Below are positions 44,935 to 57,987 of a DNA stretch of 64,000 bases, in pieces. Source of the DNA: Anthopleura xanthogrammica (taxonomy: Eukaryota; Cnidaria; Anthozoa; Actiniaria; Actiniidae); the NCBI GenBank assembly GCA_964019055.1, contig OZ025215.1, forward strand, positions 7,301,284-7,365,283, in the 5' to 3' direction. Each line of letters opens with the position of its first letter. The first letter of the stretch is position 1. A program made the translations under genes and the position numbers. The notes below the pieces were generated by a model. It saw only the letters and a list, made by a program, of their open reading frames with translations, did no database searches and was not told the origin of the DNA.

Positions 44935-47900
44935 AAATTGGAAAAAACAGCTGTAAGACCTTTGATAGGTCATCCCAATCATACAACTTCTTTAAGAGAT
45001 ATCAACGTGACGGAAAGAATGGTTTGAAATGGGACAACATTAACGATATATAATCTAACACATTTTTACTTATCATGATGAATATAGCAATGAGTAGAAA
45101 TTAGTTATTTTTATCAAAATCTAACATTCTAAAAGGTACTGAAAATACTCATTCAATGGCTAATTTTTAGGGTATATATTTTTTAGGGAGAATTTTATTA
45201 CATTTTTTTTATGATTTCTCGCGTGATTTCCGAGAACCGCGTTTTTATACTGCCGTGTCAGCTGTGATATTGCGTGATCCTGCGTGTAGTGTACTATATC
45301 TTTTATATTTTTATAACTTCAGCGTTAAAATCTTTACATGTGAATTCAATCAGTCACAGGAGTACAGTTTAACTCGTATAAGTAGCTTTCTTGTCGAGAT
45401 TTCAGAAGTTCAGATTTAAAATTAAATCCAAATATTGAAGATTACATATACTAACTATATTTTGTCTTTTATCATTATTATTTCATTACGTTTAATACAG
45501 TTTTTTCTACAAAGGTAAACACTCATATGAATAAGAACTAAAATATTATTTTTTTATCCCGGCGACTTGCTTGCAGAGTAAGTGAACAATGGCGAGATAT
45601 CTCTCTTCTTCCCCTGCAGTTTTATTTTATTTATAATCTCAAGGCGTCATTACGACGTAGATAGCATTTTAAATTATTCCTCGCCAACGTCATTCATGAA
45701 TTTCAAACTTTCCGGCCGAGATAAGTCACTCCACCTCGACTCTAGACTCTATGAATCAAGATTTCTAAAGCAGAATGTGGTCTTCGGACCTCCACACTGA
45801 CTTCAATAGGAAAACACTCCGAGTTTTATTTCATTAAACAACTCATTTCTACATCTCACTATGGTTCCTTTCGCCGGTTAATTACATTTAAGTTACTTTA
45901 ATATCCGGTATCTACTCCAAAAGATAGGCTAGAAACAAAAGCGAGCCTGTCGGAAAAGCTTCTAAATAAGTTAAGTGAGAAAAACAATACGTATATATAG
46001 TCTTTGGAGTATTTCTTACGGACAGCTGTTGTCAAAAACATCGCTTGGCCTTTCGCCATTCGGTCTTACGTGAACAGCCAACAAAAGATTCTCGATGCCA
46101 GGACTTCAGGTAGAGAACCATTAAGGAATGAATAACAATATCTTTCATTGATGAGAGGATTAAATAGTGTTTTTTACGATTTTTTTAGCAGGTCCCACTG
46201 ACCATGTTTATCGCTTCGTAATCCTTCATAATGCCACATTTTTGACGTGAGTGTCTACCAAGGTTTGATTATCGATTCAGTAATTTTTTTTAGACTCAAG
46301 TCTTGCTACTTGGATTCTAGTATTTTTATCGCCGCTTCTCTCGGAGTATCTTATGAATGTTATTCTTATCTCTACTCATCGAAATGTGTGGAACAACTTC
46401 TGAAAAAAGGTAAGACGCATGCGCAGATAAAAAAGTCAAAATGGATGTTTTCTTTTCGATGGAGCCATAAAAAAACGAATTAAATGCTCTTCATTTCGTG
46501 TTCTCTGTAGAGTAAATATATCAATTATATTTAGAGTTTGGTTTCTAGGGCTAAGAAGCTTGTGATTTTGGTTTAATTTTGCCGTGTTTTTCGCTGTAAA
46601 TCCCTGTCAGTTGTAAACAAGATTTCAATTACACCTTGTAAACAAAGGTCAGGCTTGGCATCAAATATTGACTTGGAATAAATGCAGATAACAATTGAAA
46701 TCCTTTCTACATAAAACTCGGTGTAAATAATGTGATTTCCATGGATTTTACAGAAAAATCTAGAAGGGATTAGTTGTAATACATTGTTTTTCCAATGGGT
46801 GTAAACATCTTACAGCTTACAATCCTTCGGGTCTACGGTAAAGATGTTCAAGACTAATAAGAGAGGTTTATCTGATAAATGTTGGGCCTAAACGAAAATC
46901 TGATCTTATCTTTAACCAGTATTAAAACCAATTCTGGGATTTCATGGATTTTATGTCAAAGCTTTCCATAGTTTAAATTATTCGTCAACTTATCGAGGCC
47001 TCGTGTGTCAGTAGGAATTGAAGGATAGAAATCAGCTCATAAAAAGCCTTTAGTGTGTCGATCTTTCATTAAAAAAAGCTACTAAGACCTTAGAATAGCA
47101 GTCTTCTCTCTGGTAAATTTGAAATCAATAAATTTCCATCAACGATATTCAGTTTTTGGTGAAATGTTCGATCGTGTAAACATCTTCAGTGCACTGCAAA
47201 TCCAATTTACTTTGAATCAAAGAAAACTGCTCAACTTCATTGTCTTCACTAACGAGATCCTCTTATAAGCAAAATAGTTAAGTGAATGTGAAATTCGGAA
47301 CTTTTGAGTTCGATAAAGAAATTGATATCTTGTAATTAGGGCCTGCGAGGCTAATATAAAAAAAATTGTGTTCAATTATCAAATTGAAGGGACAACGAAA
47401 TGAAAATCTCGACAAATCAATCCTAATTTACTGAAGCAACATAGCAACAATGTGGGGAAAAGTCCCTCGGGCGATAGGTGATATGGTTTAGTTTGTGTAA
47501 ACTTACTGGAATATATCCTAAAGTAACTGGATTAGTTTCCGTCCTCCCAGCATGAGGTGGCTAGGTTTATTCTACCTCGAACTAAAATTAATATCGAAAA
47601 ACTTGTCGGGAAAAAATTTATCGTACACATTCTAGACTGTTCTACAATATGTGGAATTAAATTCAATCCAGTTAAAAGAGATTCACCATTCAACTTTCAT
47701 TCAATTTTACGAGACTGGAAAGATGTTTCTTTCATAACGTAAACTTTTCAGATATCATGACAAACAATTGGACTAATTGATTGTATTTTTAAAGCCCACC
47801 TAGAGATGCTTAGTTTAATACATATTTATTGATAGTCCATCCTATTTGTTTTGCGTTGCAAATTTGATCTAATTGAAGGAGGGTCGTCTGACTTGTATAT

Positions 47901-50900
47901 TCAAGGTAAAAAAAATCCTTTCAATCAGCACCAGCCTGGATTAAGTCGACACTGCACGATGTATACTCCCAGGTATTTATATTCATAGCTTTTCCACAGT
48001 TTAGTGGATTCAAAGGAATATTCCTTTTTTAATAATGTTTTTTCTCATTCAAACATAATTTTCTGTACATTGAATTTGTAGGTTACAAGTTTTTTTGAAC
48101 GTTTTTTAGTGCTCAATTCAGTCAACTATATCAAATGTTGTCAGTAAGAATTCGCTTAATTATCTCATTGAGCAAATTTGAACTACTTTGATTTAGATAT
48201 CAAAACTGAGACGAAAAAATGGTCTTTCTTTTGAAATTGGATTCAGCTTTCTTCTTTTTTTGTTTACCTGAAGCTTTCGCTTTGTTACGAAGCAAAAAAT
48301 GGCCGTATGATGGCGTTGAGCAACCTTCATGCCATACAACGGGTTTGCGGTCAAAGTATTGGTCTTCCGTTTGCAATAAAATTCAAATACACAATCCATT
48401 CTTTATTTTTCTGTTTAAACGGAATTCCCACATAGATTCTAACACGCGAACTAAGTCCTTTTTGAACTGAGCACACAGTTGGAGGAAACTGTATGTAAAC
48501 GTGTTGGACAAATTCAGTGCATTCACAGCGGGAAATCGTAATTGGAAAAAGGCGCCAAAAAAGACGAGTAAAAACCATACAGAAACCTTATTCGTATCAA
48601 AAAAAAAAATGATATAAAAGGTGTGTAAATCTTTGAACAATTAGTAATTGAATAAATTAGTTTAAAAATAAGTTAATTTACATATGATTATTATTATCAA
48701 GTTTAGTCGTGTGCTAGTGAAACTTCGTTTGCAAATTCTTTTTGTGAGACGCTCAACAAAACCTACAAAATGCAAAAATTGATGAATTTTGAACTTCAAA
48801 AGGGTTTAGTTAAGTCAAAATGTAATAGTCTTTTTACGCTTTTTAAGATAGAAGTAGAACTCCTTCATTTCTTTTGTGTTTTGAAGAAGCTTTTATCAAT
48901 TAAAAATAGGAATGAAGACTCTTCATTGAATTGTTCCTGAGACTGGAAGTACACGAAGATTATTGACAAACCCTTGAAAAGCGCAACTTGCCCTTGAAAC
49001 TCGCCGAGAGATGAAAAATTACAAACTTTTGCAACTGCAAATTTTAATGAAAACAACTTCTTTGATCAAATATTCTTAAAAATGAATAGAAAATTTTAGA
49101 GAAAAGTCAGGAAAGAGGCCAAAATATGTTGAAATTAAGATTTCAAGGGCTGTATGCGCAAACGGGTAAAATTCCTAAATAAAATTTCGAAAGTTGCAAA
49201 ATTGGCTTCTTGTACTCGACTGATGAATTTCTTTTCATTTTGAGATAGTAGAAAACCCTTTGACCCTTTTGTTGTACATTCGTTTACCTTGGTAATGCTA
49301 CAGGAAAGCGTTAGTGAAAAGTGTGAAAATATATAGTGCTAATAGGACGCAAGATGGAGAAAAAAACAAAGGCAAACAAACAAACAATTCATAGTGAGAA
49401 ATTTCTTCTGGATCAAGCGAGGATGATTTCTTTCATATATCATTAGGGATGTTAAGTTCATTAAACCACAAATACGAAACAGAAGAATAAAAAAGGAGTT
49501 AGAATTATTGATAAGCTAATATGGATTGACAAATGTGAATTATTTCATGAATTTTGTATAATTACTGTGTGGATTTTTTAAGGGATTCTCGGAGTTTCTA
49601 TAGCAACCTTTTGTAGATTTTCAAATTGGTTTGACACTGTGATAATTACATCAAAGTTTTAAATATGACTCGCCATTATTTCGAACGAGTCTCTTGAAAC
49701 ATAAATCACCTGGAATCATTCTCATACACAGCTCTTTTTTTCCTAGTTATTATGAGCAATTACCTAAGAATTGCGTAGAATTATTGGAACATCGGTCAAG
49801 GAATTCCTCAGATTTATTTAGTTGTGAAATCAGTCCCTTTTAATCCAGTCACCGTGGCTGCTCAAAGTAATCAATGGAAGTTGCCAGAAAGTTTTTAAGC
49901 CTTTGATAATTATGAATTTAGCTGAGTTGAATACATTCATTATTTGAGCAAAACTGAGATAAGTTGATGAGCGTCTCATTGATCTTCACAGCACAAAGAA
50001 CAGCCCAATCTAGAGGTCTACTTACGAGAGAAAAAAGTCGACAGAATTGATCAACATTGTCTAAATTAATTATCCGTCCACAAAAACAAGAAAAACAAGT
50101 TATATTCCAAGTTCATGGGAAAAAAATTGAATGGAATTGTAAAGAAAGATATACGGAGACAAATTGGTACATTGGTCTTCACTTTTGACACCAATGACAT
50201 TTCACTCCATTTTGTTTGCTTTTTTGATCGCTTCAAAAAACCCGCCATGATTATATTTGACTGAGCGTCAAAGTCTCCAAGGCCTTATTCAGCGAGTGGT
50301 AAATCACTACCAGGTGGTGTTTCGAGAACACAACCTACTCTTGGAATTACTAAGCTTAACCTACGATACCATTGCCAAGCTAAATTACAAATTTCGATGG
50401 AAAGATTCTCTTGAATTCCTTTTACCGCAATACCTGACGTCAGAGCTCCATTACAAAACGGAAAAAAAGTTTCCAGTTCCTTGAAGACATTCAAGAGGCG
50501 AAAGGTCTTAAGATATTTAAGGACTTCTAAACGGAAAATCTGGCTGTAATCATAGTTAATATCTTAAGTAGAGCAGCGACAGAAAAAAATCAGTTCAACT
50601 CAAACCAAGTAAGGTAAGAAAAAGTGAAACTATTTTACACATGAAATATTTTATACATTCACTAAAAATAATACATTTTTGGTGATTTCGCAAGCTGAGA
50701 ATAAATTTGCACAGACCACAAGGTATCTTACACTGAGCCTTTTACTTAATCTCAGCAATGAAAATGATTAATTTACTGTTGTATGTTCTATAATATTTTT
50801 TATCTTCAAATAACTTGATGGACTCGACAATAAGTCTTAATCATGTCATAAGCTTTTCACAGTTTTCTTCGGAATCACTCAAATAAAACTACCTCCTTCC

Positions 50901-53900
50901 AATTCCATTGGCTGCGGCAATACCATACCTAAAAAAATCTCTATTATCTCTGCCGCTTTGTCAAAAAAATACCGATTTCTATGCCCAAGGGAAAATCCAG
51001 AGCCGAAGTTATTTTAGAGCTCGTGTTTGGTAATGAAAAGCGCAAAAGAAATGGATTTTGGATTGTTCTACGGAAAAGCTTAGGATTATAATCGTATTGT
51101 GTTTCCCGACCGTCCAAGGATCTTTTTTTCCCCAAAATTTAATTCTTGAGGTTGTTATCGGAGATTTTGATTCTGTCGCGAGATACGGAACGGGGGAAAT
51201 GATTAAAGAAACTAAAAATACCATCCTCGCCTTGCTATTGTGGCCACTTATTTAAGTTACTCCCGCACGTTCACTACGAACAAGACGTTTTTTATCTCTT
51301 TTTTTTCCACCTTGAGCTACCTTATAATCATTTTTAGAAATTCTCAAATATTTTTCAAAGCAACGGCTTGTTGTTTTTTGTTATTTTTTTAATATGGTTC
51401 TTTTTTTTATTGCGTTGTAACTTGGTTTGAACAGGAATAATTGGTATATCAAACAAAACCTTGATTGACTATATTCATCTGAATCACGAAATTCAAACCA
51501 TGATAATTAGCTACAGAAAAAGGGCTGTGCCGTGTGGGATCTGAACCAAAACAGGAAGCAAGTTCAAACACGTTGATTTCTAAGATATATGACGATACGA
51601 TGAGAACTGCAGCACGTACCCCATGGGGCTGAGTAACTTAACCGGATAAATTAAGTTATTAAACGTCATTTTTCGGCATATCAAAGAATCTAAACTTCCA
51701 GAAGTAAAGCACTATTTCGTAGTTGTTTTTATTCCTATATCACGCAGTAAACATATCTTTAACATGTACATTGAGATCGACTGTACAATTTCCTTGGAAC
51801 CTCACAACTTCCTATTCTACAAGGTTAGCAAGCGTGAAATTTCGAATTACTTTAAGTTACTCGATCAACTTGGTTTTTTAATATGGATAGCCTGTAAATC
51901 AGAATCAAAATCTAAGACACACGATAAGGAAGAAGTTTTAGTCGGAAAATATTCATTTTGCATTCAGGAGAGTTAGAGTACCATGCGTGCAATTTAGAAT
52001 CGCTGTAGTGTTTCGATGTTCAAAAGTTGCTTATATAAACAATAAACTTTATTCTTCTTTAGGAAAAAGCCTTAATCAATTTCCTTTAAAAAATTAGAAA
52101 AAATCTGCAGGACATCGTAAGTTATCACGTACTTCTTCAGCGGTATTCTACTTATGTTTCCCAACTTTGAAATGATCTTCGGTATCATTAATGTAGGCAT
52201 CATATAGTCCTACAGATTTGTTAAGCGTTCTTTCAGCGAATTTTTTTCATATCCGAATCTGAATACGACACCAAAAGGTGCTAGAAATTTTTACTCAATT
52301 TCCTCCATATTTTTTGTTGATAAATAGCAATTTTAATAGTTTGCAAATATCATTACGTAGGATACGTGAGTCATGTTTCGTGATCTTGAGTTTTGCAACG
52401 ATTATAAAAGTTCTTTTCATAAGATCTGAGTTCGATTGTTTAAGGAGTTTTACATCCTGAATTTCTGAAAAAAATGCTTGACATTTTGAGGCAAAAGTTC
52501 ATGGAGAAAATCTTAGTTTAACTTTCATGTTTGTTTGTTTATTTTCTTTGAGGGGGTTATGTTTTTAAGTTTTGAAAGCATTTTAATGTTCGTGTTCGCT
52601 CACGAGATTGCATGTATTTATAGAATGAGTGAGTAGCTTTACTGTTCGCTGGTAGTGCTAGGAGAGGAAAACTTTTATTCAATTGTTAGAGACATCTAAT
52701 GAGAAAATCGACGGCCTCTTGTTCACGTGAACACATTCAATCTGCCTCACGCTGCGAATATCTCTCGATTTTTGCTTTGTTTTGACTTCAAGCGACGTAA
52801 TTCACTAAAAATAAACTCCATGGAAAAACTAGAAGACACTTGTACACTAAAATAAAGTGAATAGTCTTGGAATGACGCCAAGCTCATGAAAGAGGGTTTT
52901 AAGCCTCAAAAGCCACTAAAAATAAAATCAAATTAACACCTCGCTAAAAGATTTCTGAAGTACAGAAGAATAGGAAAAAAACATTGTTTCATTTGGTCGG
53001 ATTATTCCTAAATACTCCATTATCTAATTAAAAAGATAGCTGCTGATTGGTTAACGAGAGGGCAAAGGTAATCTATAAAAACAAACAAATGCTCAGGAAA
53101 TCCTCAAAAAGATGTAACGAATTATCCTCAGAAAATTCGCATGCTTGTTAGTTTGCCGCGCGCGAAATAAAGAAAGAAAGGAATCAAAGAAATCGCGAAA
53201 TTCACATGGTTGGCTGAAAAGCCCGCCAAAAGTCTACAAGTCCTTTTTACTTTATTTATACACAGAATGTTTGCTTACAAAAGCCGCTTTTATTTGATAA
53301 AGTCATAAATACAATATTCATCAGCTGGATTGGATGTCTCCTTTGTTTGAACTGGGAATTTCAAAGAACCACTTGGGAAAGTTTGGTTCTTTGAATGGTA
53401 AAAGTGTTCTATAGACTCTTAGAAACCCCGCTGACGAAAAGCCCACAACGATGTCCATGTGAAAGACACCAGATCTCCTACTGCAAGTCGTATTTTTTAG
53501 AGTCAACTGGGTATCTGGAATTTTGATGATTTTCGTATGTAGATTTAAGGTATTTTAATGAATTATGGGTTACTTTAGCGTGTCTGTGAAACACAAGTGT
53601 ATGTAATGTGTGCTATATGACACGCATAAGGACCAAACAAACCACTGTTGCTTCGAGATACCTGTTCAAAATTCTCAAGTTACTCAATATCTCCACCACT
53701 CGCAAGGTGAATTGTCGCCATAATTATCGACCGACTTATGAAATCGACCACGAAAACAGCTTTCTCGGCAAACCAAGAACATTTTTCTTCAAATCATTTT
53801 AACTAAACTGGTTTTAACGTATACTCTCGCAGGGTAAAAATATTAATTTCTTATTATCTTCTGCATCATAATGGTATATATAAGACATTGTATTATAGTA

Positions 53901-53969
53901 TTCCTTAAAATACTTCTTGAAAACTAATATTTGAAATGATGATATTAATTTTTAAAAATAGCCATTATT

Positions 53970-54147
53970 TTTCTTGCAGGTTTAATTTGCAGCCGATCGT
54001 TAGGGCACCGATGGAAAAAAACTCATGCGAAACGGATATGACTCGACCTGAATCAATGATAATGGAAGTTTGATATTCAAATTGATCGGCAAACTATTGT
54101 GTGATTTTTCCTCATTTTCTGGGACACAGACTTGAAGGAGATTGAAA
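53970..54147 (+). promoter_or_regulatory. Putative 5' UTR acceptor and leader of the GPCR
   Basis: A T-rich tract and TTGCAG (AG at 53978-53979) look like a 3' splice site, which would start the final exon at 53980, 168 bases upstream of the ATG. The leader then holds several short upstream ATGs. The upstream exon is not identified. Confidence 0.4.
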
Positions 54148-56310
54148 ATGGCAACAAAGGAAGGGCTAGAAGCCGCGACACAAGAATTTCGCATGGAGCA
54201 CCAAAAAAATGCCACGAACGGTTCTTTATTTTTTGAAGAGGGCGGAAATTACATCGAGCTGGAGCCACAGCCATTCCGCTGGGCTCTTCGTCTAATTTTT
54301 ATATCTGTGTTTCTGGTTGGTTCCGTGGGGAACTTGGTGGTTTGTTCCGCTATCCTCCGACGAAAGAGAATGCAGACAAGTAACAACATATTCACGTTCA
54401 ATTTGGCAGTGTCAGATCTAATGATCGTCCTTATCTACGTCCCAACGCAAATGGCGGCTTTTGAGAACAACCACAATTGGCCTTTTGGATACTTCGGCTG
54501 CCAAATCGCTTACATAATCATCCCAATATGTCTCTCAGCTTCTATCGCGACATTATTAGCGATAACCAGCGATCGTTATCGGGCTATAGCGTATCCCATG
54601 AAGCCTAAACTTACTGCGAAAAGCATTAGGATAATTCTCATTTCAATATGGGTCGTTTCACTATTGGTCGCACTTCCTTTGGTGTTCGTAGCAGGAACAA
54701 TAAGACCAGAGCCTGGTCATGTCTATTGTGACGAGGTATGGCCGAAACCAATCTATGGACAAATCTACTGGATCTCAATATTCGTGATTCAGTACATACT
54801 TCCATTGTGTATCATCTGGGTGCTTGCTGTTTTGATGGCCTTAAAGTTGCGAAAAAACTCACTACAAATGATTGAAAGAACTTCGCATGTTCTGGCCGCG
54901 GCTTTTCGACAGAGAATGAAACAATCGTCCAAGATCACAAACATGCTCATTGCCCTCATTATCCTCTACGCCATCTGCATGTTACCCCAACATTTAGTCT
55001 ACTTGTTTTCTATTTACGGTGATCTCGGTCAGTTCAAGTACAGAGTCTATGTTATCAGATTCGCTAATGTATTTCCAATGGCTAACAGCGCGCTGAACCC
55101 CATCGCCTACGGGACCTTGAACAAGGAATTCAAAGCCGTTTTTAGGAATTTTTTCAAATGCGAGTGCCATAAAGACGTTCCTTCAGAAGACTCAATGCAT
55201 GGCGAAAGTCATTTTGATCGAGGACGTCGCTTACGATTGGCTGTATACAGACACGTGGATGATGACGGGAATACTGTTCTTAATTATGGACATAACTGGC
55301 GAAGAAAGTCCAGTGCCGCTTCTTTGTTTGTTGGGCTCTTTCAACGAAGTAAGAGGGGATCTGGGAGGGCGGGATCGGGGAGGGGTTCGGGGAGGGGGTC
55401 GGAAAGGGGGTCGGGGAAGGGGTCAGGAAGGGAAGGAAAACACAGTCGAGATTCAAGAATTAGGAAGCAATCAAATCAAGAACACTACAAAACGAACGGC
55501 AATGTTAATAATAACCATTCAACAAAAGTAACTGATTCCATTATTGATCTCATGGACCACCAAGAAAAAAGCCCAGCGACAAAAGTCAAATTCCAAGAAC
55601 CTTCTAAGAGATCGGAGATGGAGAGATTGATTCCAACGCGGATAAAAAATGAAAAACAAATCGTAGAGAACTCTTCTCGAGTACAAAAGGAAGACGGTAA
55701 AAACTTTTGCCCGGTCGAGAAGGAAAAGCGACCGAATTTATGCAAAATGAAGCGCTACGATGAAAATGATAGCGAGTTGAAGCAGTACCTTCTTTGTAGT
55801 CAGTCCTCGACTGAGTCGAATACAACACGTGAATCAGACCCTAAGCATGAACCTCTACATCAAATCAACTCTTGTACAAGTCAAGAAGATTCTATAAATG
55901 TTTCATGTTCGCTAGAATGGGATCCAATGACAACATGTGAGCAGTCATTGGCAGTGCAAGATAATGAAATGGCGTCATACTTGAACAAGAATAATCCTAT
56001 TGTCGAGAGGCTAAAGCAAGGTTCAATGGATGATAGTAACTGTACCCTTTCTCCAAGGAGCCAGAACTTTAGAAACAATGAGAATGTTGGCTTGGAGACT
56101 TCTTCTCCCCAAGATCCAGCAGAAAGCGCTTTTAACCAAACAAATACCGGGAATAAAACAAACGAAACTTGCCACCAAACGATGGAAGGCACCAATGAGA
56201 ATGAAAGACCTGACGTTGCATCAAATCCTTCTGATCCTGCTAATAATTTCGTTAAATCTGACAAAGAATGGCTTAAACTTATAGAATCAGTTCAAGAAAC
56301 GACTGTGTAA
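54148..56310 (+). CDS. Rhodopsin-class (peptide-type) G protein-coupled receptor
   Basis: Intronless frame of 720 residues from MATKEGLEAA. N-terminus with sequons NAT (N21) and NGS (N24). Seven helices at roughly 45-69 (GN in TM1), 80-102 (LAVSD), 118-142, 160-182, 207-232, 262-288 and 302-325. Conserved Cys118 and Cys194 can form the extracellular disulfide. The E/DRY motif is SDRYRAIAYP (142-144), with a TM6 variant ICMLPQ in place of the usual CWxP and NPIAY (317-321) in TM7; FKCEC after helix 8 may be palmitoylated. The general pattern (WPFG in loop 1, DRYRAI) fits class A neuropeptide-type receptors; the ligand cannot be told. The tail of about 380 residues is exceptional, with a GSGRGSGRGSERGSGK run near 400-430 followed by Ser/Asn/Glu-rich, hydrophilic sequence. 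A poly(A) signal lies 14 bases after the stop. Confidence 0.93.
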   Translation: MATKEGLEAATQEFRMEHQKNATNGSLFFEEGGNYIELEPQPFRWALRLIFISVFLVGSVGNLVVCSAILRRKRMQTSNNIFTFNLAVSDLMIVLIYVPTQMAAFENNHNWPFGYFGCQIAYIIIPICLSASIATLLAITSDRYRAIAYPMKPKLTAKSIRIILISIWVVSLLVALPLVFVAGTIRPEPGHVYCDEVWPKPIYGQIYWISIFVIQYILPLCIIWVLAVLMALKLRKNSLQMIERTSHVLAAAFRQRMKQSSKITNMLIALIILYAICMLPQHLVYLFSIYGDLGQFKYRVYVIRFANVFPMANSALNPIAYGTLNKEFKAVFRNFFKCECHKDVPSEDSMHGESHFDRGRRLRLAVYRHVDDDGNTVLNYGHNWRRKSSAASLFVGLFQRSKRGSGRAGSGRGSGRGSERGSGKGSGREGKHSRDSRIRKQSNQEHYKTNGNVNNNHSTKVTDSIIDLMDHQEKSPATKVKFQEPSKRSEMERLIPTRIKNEKQIVENSSRVQKEDGKNFCPVEKEKRPNLCKMKRYDENDSELKQYLLCSQSSTESNTTRESDPKHEPLHQINSCTSQEDSINVSCSLEWDPMTTCEQSLAVQDNEMASYLNKNNPIVERLKQGSMDDSNCTLSPRSQNFRNNENVGLETSSPQDPAESAFNQTNTGNKTNETCHQTMEGTNENERPDVASNPSDPANNFVKSDKEWLKLIESVQETTV
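55353..55437 (+). repeat. G-rich codon repeat in the GPCR tail
   Basis: Irregular GGGGTCGGGGAGG-type units inside the coding sequence give the Gly-Ser-Gly-Arg repeat. Many GGG/GGGG tracts separated by 2-5 bases make the RNA a strong candidate for G-quadruplex folding. Confidence 0.75.
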
Positions 56311-56323
56311 GTGCGATCCATAG

Positions 56324-56329
56324 AATAAA
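56324..56329 (+). terminator. GPCR poly(A) signal
   Basis: AATAAA begins 14 bases after the stop codon at 56308-56310, so the 3' UTR may be very short. Confidence 0.55.
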
Positions 56330-56455
56330 ATTGCAGGGAGATTTTTGGCGCGAAATAGTGCACGCGCGTGCATGATGAGTAAAAAGGCGAGAAAGCCATG
56401 GCAACGCGGGCAAAGAAAACAAGAAAGAGAAACAACTGATTAGAAAAAGCTGAAA

Positions 56456-56650
56456 AGACAGACAGACAGACAGACAGACAGATGGACAGTCGGACAGACA
56501 GACGGACAGGCGTACAGGCGTACAGGCGTACAGACGGACAGACGGACAGACGGAAGACGGACAGACGGACAGACGGATAGACGGACAGACAGATAGACGG
56601 ACAGACGGACAGACAGACTGCAGACGGACAGACAGACAGACAGACAGACA
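56456..56650 (+). repeat. GACA / GACG microsatellite
   Basis: Imperfect GACAGACG array of about 195 bases with a GGCGTACA sub-array near 56508-56530. Confidence 0.95.
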
Positions 56651-57429
56651 AAAAAAGAAAAATTATCATTAGGAGAATACAGGAGAGAAGGAAGGTGCTT
56701 GAAATGAAAAAGTTACTCTAAAAGCCGCTGAAAATCGAAACTAGTTCGGTTAAATTAGTGATAGATAGCCAGTCATCTAGGGAGCTTGAATTACATGGCG
56801 TCATTTGACTTTCCGAAGTCCAAAAGAAGACTGGGAACTACCTCGAACCGAAGTGTATTGTGGGGCAGAATTAATTCTTAAAGTTTTACTCAGGACACCA
56901 AGATTACCTGGACAAATGTCTCTTTAGAAACATGAGACAAAATCTGTTATATTTTCAAAAATCGCCCCTCAGAAATTCGCGAAACATTTTGGTAGCAGTA
57001 GTAAAATGATGCAAAAGGTCTTCCTTTGTACTTTGGAAAGGCTTTAAAACCCTAGGGGTTGTTAGTTTAACAGTTACTATGTAATCAGAGGAAAGAAATA
57101 TTTAGTTATCTCGTAAAGTTATCAATTGATCTGAGCAGGAAAGTAGTGTGTGCTTCAAAATAATGAATTAAAAAATTTCGAATATTCAGAGGTTTTTTCC
57201 TTCTTTTTTTTTTGGGGGGGGGAGTGTACTTACAGTTCGTGATCTTAGTATATAATGGATGAAAACAAGGGCTTCATGATCGTAGTAGATTAATGCTTCA
57301 AAAAGTTTGAACCCCCCCAATTAAAGTACCATACTTCGATATAGTATTACAAATTTACTGAAATTCACAGAAATTTACTAAACCCGGCTCTGGCAAGGAT
57401 TGAACATTGAATTTGGAAACTCGCATGTT

Positions 57430-57880
57430 TCCCAGTAATTGTTATTATCATCATCAACAATATCGTCATCACCATCACCATCATCATCATCACCATCATC
57501 ATCATCACCATCATCATCACCATCACCATCAACTTCACCATCATCATCATCACCATCGTTTAGCATGACTGGCTCTTAGGGCTTTTCAAACCCCCCGATG
57601 TTACAGTGCTTGATGTGTGCACTGTCAGTAGGGGCCTAGACATTTTATTCTTGTTTCATCATCATCATCATCATCATGATCATCATCATCATCATGATCA
57701 TCATCATCATGATCATCATCATCATCATGATCATCATCATCATGATCATCATCATCATCATCATCATCGTTTAGCATGACTGGCTCTTCTCTGTTTACTA
57801 GTAGGGCTTTTCATACCCCCCGATGTTACACTCCCTGATGTGTGTACTGTCAGTAGGGGCCTCGACATTTTATTCTTGGT
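57430..57880 (+). repeat. CAT/CAC microsatellites and duplicated downstream segment
   Basis: A (CATCAC)-type array at 57448-57556 and a CATCATGAT-type array at 57655-57768 are each followed by the same segment (about 57557-57655 and 57769-57881) with TTTAGCATGACTGGCTCTT, CCCCCGATGTTACA and CTGTCAGTAGGGGCCT. The whole unit, array plus segment, is therefore a tandem duplication of about 210 bases. Confidence 0.85.
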
Positions 57881-57987
57881 TCCTTGTCTGCCATGCTTTG
57901 AGTGACGTCCACTGAGCTCTAAACTACCAAGGCTCGGAATTCTTGACAGACATTCTACAACGCAACAGTGAAAAACCATCTGTTTTG

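Larger units (their letters stand above)
42321..54147. other. About 12 kb without a supported gene, upstream of the GPCR
   Basis: A+T-rich, with short frames only and no recognised domain. It contains a TTTC/GTTC microsatellite at 44819-44934. GCGCATGCG-type motifs occur near 43848 and 46420. Near the end, a good acceptor (TTTTTCTTGCAG, ending 53979) precedes the GPCR start codon and implies an untranslated upstream exon somewhere in this stretch. Confidence 0.4.

Noticed and set aside
44726..45027. Four overlapping frames on both strands
   Set aside because: Products of the TTTC/GTTC array.
33214..54147. CRISPR-like or phage-defence-like arrays
   Set aside because: The genome is eukaryotic; the tandem repeats have no unique spacers.
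55485..56264. Minus-strand frames under the GPCR tail
   Set aside because: Shadows of the GPCR reading frame.
56292..56669. Cys/Ser/Val-rich 125-codon minus-strand frame
   Set aside because: Translation of the GACA/GACG microsatellite.
57764..57979. Possible THAP-type start (MVFHCCVVECL)
   Set aside because: Only the first Cys pair is present; the rest of the zinc-binding motif and the AVPTIF-type end are missing.
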